DNA of 64,000 bases from DATARH01 sp036268075. Lineage in GTDB: Bacteria > Pseudomonadota > Alphaproteobacteria > ATCC43930 > CGMCC-115725. Both the position numbers and the translations under genes were made by a program. The notes beneath the pieces are model-generated. The model worked only from the letters and a program-made list of their open reading frames with translations. It made no database searches and had not been told where the DNA came from. Below are positions 59,247 to 64,000 of this stretch, in pieces. Numbering within the stretch: position 1 is the first letter of the stretch; every line of letters begins with the position of its first letter. Where the stretch lies: positions 1-64,000 of the forward strand of contig DATAUV010000052.1 in assembly GCA_036268075.1 (NCBI GenBank), given 5' to 3'.

Positions 59247-59323
59247 GATGGGTAGAGCGCAGCGAAACCCATCATTCTCACCCGCAGCACCGATGGGTTT
59301 CGCTGCGCTCTACCCATCCTACG
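59242..59323. repeat. dispersed palindromic repeat, family A, at the kdsA stop codon
   Basis: Perfect or near-perfect inverted repeat with arms 59242-59273 and 59292-59323, starting CGTAGGATGGGTAGAGCGC. The TAG inside the first five bases is the kdsA stop. It lies between kdsA and eno and may serve as a terminator or mRNA stabiliser. Confidence 0.92.
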
Positions 59324-59394
59324 GCGCCTCTCTCCAATAGCCGCGGCATTGGTGTTATAGCTGCGCGACCCCGCCTCAACCCGACAGGAACCCC

Positions 59395-60669
<1,275 letters not shown>

Positions 60670-60684
60670 GTTCTCCCTCCGAAT

Positions 60685-60764
60685 CGTCATTCCCGCGACG
60701 GCGGGAATCCAGGGGCTAACGCTTCGTCTCCTGCCCCTGGCCGCCCGCCTTCGCGGGGGTAACG
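60685..60764. repeat. dispersed palindromic repeat, family C-like, copy 3, after eno
   Basis: Arms 60685-60716 (CGTCATTCCCGCGACGGCGG start) and 60733-60764 (CCGCCTTCGCGGGGGTAACG end) around a 16-base loop, followed by AAAAAAA. It is more diverged than copies 1 and 2. The remaining 170 bases to ftsB show no gene. Confidence 0.8.
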
Positions 60765-60934
60765 AAAAAAAGAACGGCGGGCCAGTGCGTATTTATTTGA
60801 AGCCGTTCGCGCGTTATTTCAAACCTATAGACAGCAACTTTAAAACCCGGACCTGAAGCAATCGACGGCGAATAGCGACACCCGGCCTCGCCCGACAAGT
60901 TGACGCCGCCGCCGACGCATGATTCTCTTGGCCG

Positions 60935-61255
60935 ATGGTCGTGTTCCGCGAGATGCGCCGGCATGCGCGCGTATTGATTGCCCCCGTGTTGGGGATCGCG
61001 GCCACGGGCTATTTCATCTATCACGGCATCGAAGGCGACCGCGGCATCAGGGCCTGGGTCAGGATCAATCACGAGCTGCGCGTCGCCCGCGACAGTCTGG
61101 CGTCCGTGGAGGCCGACCGCGCCGCGCTCGACCACCGCGTCGCCGGCATGCGCGAGCACGTCGATCCCGACCTCCTCGACGAGCAGGTTCGACGCAACCT
61201 CGACATGGGCCAGCCGAACGAAATCGTCATCATCCGTCCCAGGCAGGCGGAGTAG
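60935..61255 (+). CDS. ftsB: septum formation initiator FtsB/DivIC family protein
   Basis: 106 residues: short cytoplasmic N-terminus, one transmembrane helix (about 14-30, IAPVLGIAATGYFIYH), then a coiled coil (NHELRVARDSLASVEADRAA) and a C-terminal part with DPDLLDEQVRRNLDMGQPNE. FtsB pairs with FtsL and FtsQ in the divisome. Position between eno and pdhA is the standard alphaproteobacterial one. Confidence 0.93.
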   Translation: MVVFREMRRHARVLIAPVLGIAATGYFIYHGIEGDRGIRAWVRINHELRVARDSLASVEADRAALDHRVAGMREHVDPDLLDEQVRRNLDMGQPNEIVIIRPRQAE

Positions 61256-61423
61256 CCCCAAGCAGCCGGAGTAGAGCAAGCATCCGGAGCAGAGTCTGCG
61301 GCGACCGCCGCGGCGAGCGATGCGACGCTGGGTTGCGTTCGTGCTTCGTTCGGCGTCACACCCCGCCCGTGTGGTTGCAAACCGCGGCGTTTGACACCAT
61401 TCTGCGCCGAGCGGAGGAGATGC

Positions 61424-62436
61424 ATGGCCGTCAAGCACAAGACCAAGCCGCAAAAGTCCGCGGAGCCTCCTGTCGCTGCCGCGACGCTGAAGCAATTTTT
61501 CCATGACATGCTGCTGATCCGCCGCTTCGAGGAGCGGGCGGGACAGCTTTACGGCATGGGCCTCATCGGCGGGTTCTGCCACCTCTATATCGGCCAGGAG
61601 GCGGTTGTCGTCGGCTTGCAGGCGGCGATCGAGGAAGGCGACACGATCGTCACCTCGTACCGCGACCACGGCCATATGCTCGCCTGCGGCATGGACCCGA
61701 AAGGCGTAATGGCCGAGCTCGCCGGGCGGCGCGACGGGTATTCGCGCGGCAAGGGCGGCTCGATGCACATGTTCAGCCGCGAAAAGAACTTCTTCGGCGG
61801 GCACGGCATCGTCGGGGCGCAGGTGCCGATCGGCACCGGGCTCGGCTTTGCCCATCGCTACCGCGACGACGGGCGCATCTCGGTCACCTTTCTCGGCGAC
61901 GGCGCGATCAACCAGGGCCAGGTCTACGAGAGCTTCAACATGGCCTCGCTGTGGAAGCTGCCGGTCGTCTACGTGATCGAAAACAACCGTTACGGCATGG
62001 GCACCTCGGTCGACCGCGCCTCGGCGCGCACCGACCTGTTCCACCGCGGCGTCGCCTACGGGATTCCGGGCGAGCAGGTCGACGGGATGGACGCGGTCGC
62101 GGTGTACGAGGCCGGGGTCAAGGCGGCGGAGCATGCGCGCTCGGGCGAGGGGCCGATCATCATCGAGATGCTGACCTACCGCTATCGCGGCCACTCGATG
62201 TCGGACCCCGCCAAGTACCGCACGCGCGACGAGGTCAACAAGATGCGCAGCGAGCACGACCCGATCGACCATCTGCGCGCGCGGCTGATCGAGAACGGCG
62301 TCGCGACCGAGGCGGCGCTGACGGCGGTCGAGCGCAAGGTGCGCGAGATCGTCGCCGAGGCGGCGCAGTTCGCCCAGGATTGCCCCGAGCCCGACCCCGC
62401 CGAATTGTGGACCGACGTCCTGGCCGAGGCCCATCC

Positions 62437-62440
<4 letters not shown>
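61424..62440 (+). CDS. pdhA: pyruvate dehydrogenase E1 component subunit alpha
   Basis: 338 residues. The TPP-binding segment GDGAINQGQVYESFNMASLW and the phosphorylation-loop-like YRYRGHSMSDPAKYR are present, along with GQEAVVVGLQAAI and GGKGGSMHMF-type (SRGKGGSMHMFS) blocks. With PdhB it forms the heterotetrameric E1 that decarboxylates pyruvate. GGAGGAGA lies upstream of the ATG at 61424. It overlaps pdhB by GTGA. Confidence 0.97.
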
Positions 62441-63846
<1,406 letters not shown>

Positions 63847-63858
63847 GTGGCCTGATCC

Positions 63859-64000
63859 ATGCCGATCGAAATCCTGATGCCTGCGCTGTCGCCCACGATG
63901 ACCGAGGGCAATCTCGCCAAGTGGCTCAAGAAAGAGGGCGACGAGGTGCGCTCGGGCGACGTGCTCGCCGAGATCGAGACCGACAAGGCGACGATGGAGG
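63859..64000 (+). CDS. pdhC: dihydrolipoyllysine acetyltransferase (PDH E2), 5' end only
   Basis: 47 codons before the window ends: MPIEILMPALSPTMTEGNLA and the lipoyl Lys43 in ETDKATME. The sequence is strongly similar to the lipoyl domain of the E1-beta just upstream, suggesting domain duplication. It starts 12 bases after the pdhB stop. Confidence 0.93.
   Translation, partial: MPIEILMPALSPTMTEGNLAKWLKKEGDEVRSGDVLAEIETDKATME

Overview
The window is a 64 kb piece of a high-GC (about two-thirds G+C by eye) alphaproteobacterial chromosome. The evidence is the gene order proS-lolC-lolD-dnaE, the run rpsB-tsf-pyrH-frr-uppS-cdsA-dxr-rseP-bamA-skp-lpxD-fabZ-lpxA-lpxI-lpxB, then gltA/gltX/lexA, and secG-pyrG-kdsA-eno-ftsB-pdhA-pdhB-pdhC. 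LpxI, a pyruvate dehydrogenase E1-beta with its own lipoyl domain, a short ProS and a GTTC-N7-GTTC LexA box also fit that class. A Rhodospirillales-like or neighbouring lineage is plausible; the species is not recognised. No tRNA, rRNA, CRISPR array, transposase or prophage gene was seen.

Layout. 1-4.7 kb: a truncated penicillin-acylase-family gene, a CaiB-type CoA-transferase, a YafQ/RelB-type toxin-antitoxin pair, a proline racemase/hydroxyproline epimerase and a single-domain response regulator. 4.8-7 kb: a glutathione transferase and two periplasmic c-type cytochromes. 7-10.5 kb: a catabolic cluster with a patatin-fold protein lacking both catalytic residues, a beta-keto acid cleavage enzyme and a two-subunit 3-oxoacid CoA-transferase. 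10.6-13.8 kb: a VOC protein, a metallo-beta-lactamase-fold hydrolase and a gamma-glutamyltransferase. 13.9-19.9 kb: urease operon ureD-A-B-C-E-F-G plus a GNAT gene, with palindromic repeats at several junctions and one inside ureF. 20-24 kb: hsp20, a divergent 55-codon ORF, rpmE, a serine/alanine-glyoxylate aminotransferase and a purine permease. 24-32.7 kb: proS, lolCD, a low-GC orphan, dnaE, a DUF433/DUF5615 pair and a NIPSNAP gene. 32.9-47.7 kb: the translation/envelope supercluster. 47.7-56 kb: glyoxalase, a repetitive secreted protein, gltA, gltX, an acyl-CoA synthetase, lexA, a nucleoside hydrolase and a two-domain NIPSNAP. 56-64 kb: secG to pdhC (cut by the window edge).

Most notable. 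(1) Between hsp20 and an unrecognised 55-aa ORF lie two divergent RpoH-like promoters. Each leads into a hairpin with ROSE-thermometer geometry (bulged G, Shine-Dalgarno sequestered in a 9-10 bp stem). The hsp20 one is a classical arrangement; the second predicts a heat-induced microprotein. (2) Dispersed palindromic repeats of at least four families pervade the window. In the urease operon one is translated inside UreF as about 50-60 extra residues. Another separates ureA from ureB but carries an open frame that overlaps both neighbours by ATGA, so translational coupling could be kept. (3) The patatin-like protein is a probable pseudoenzyme.
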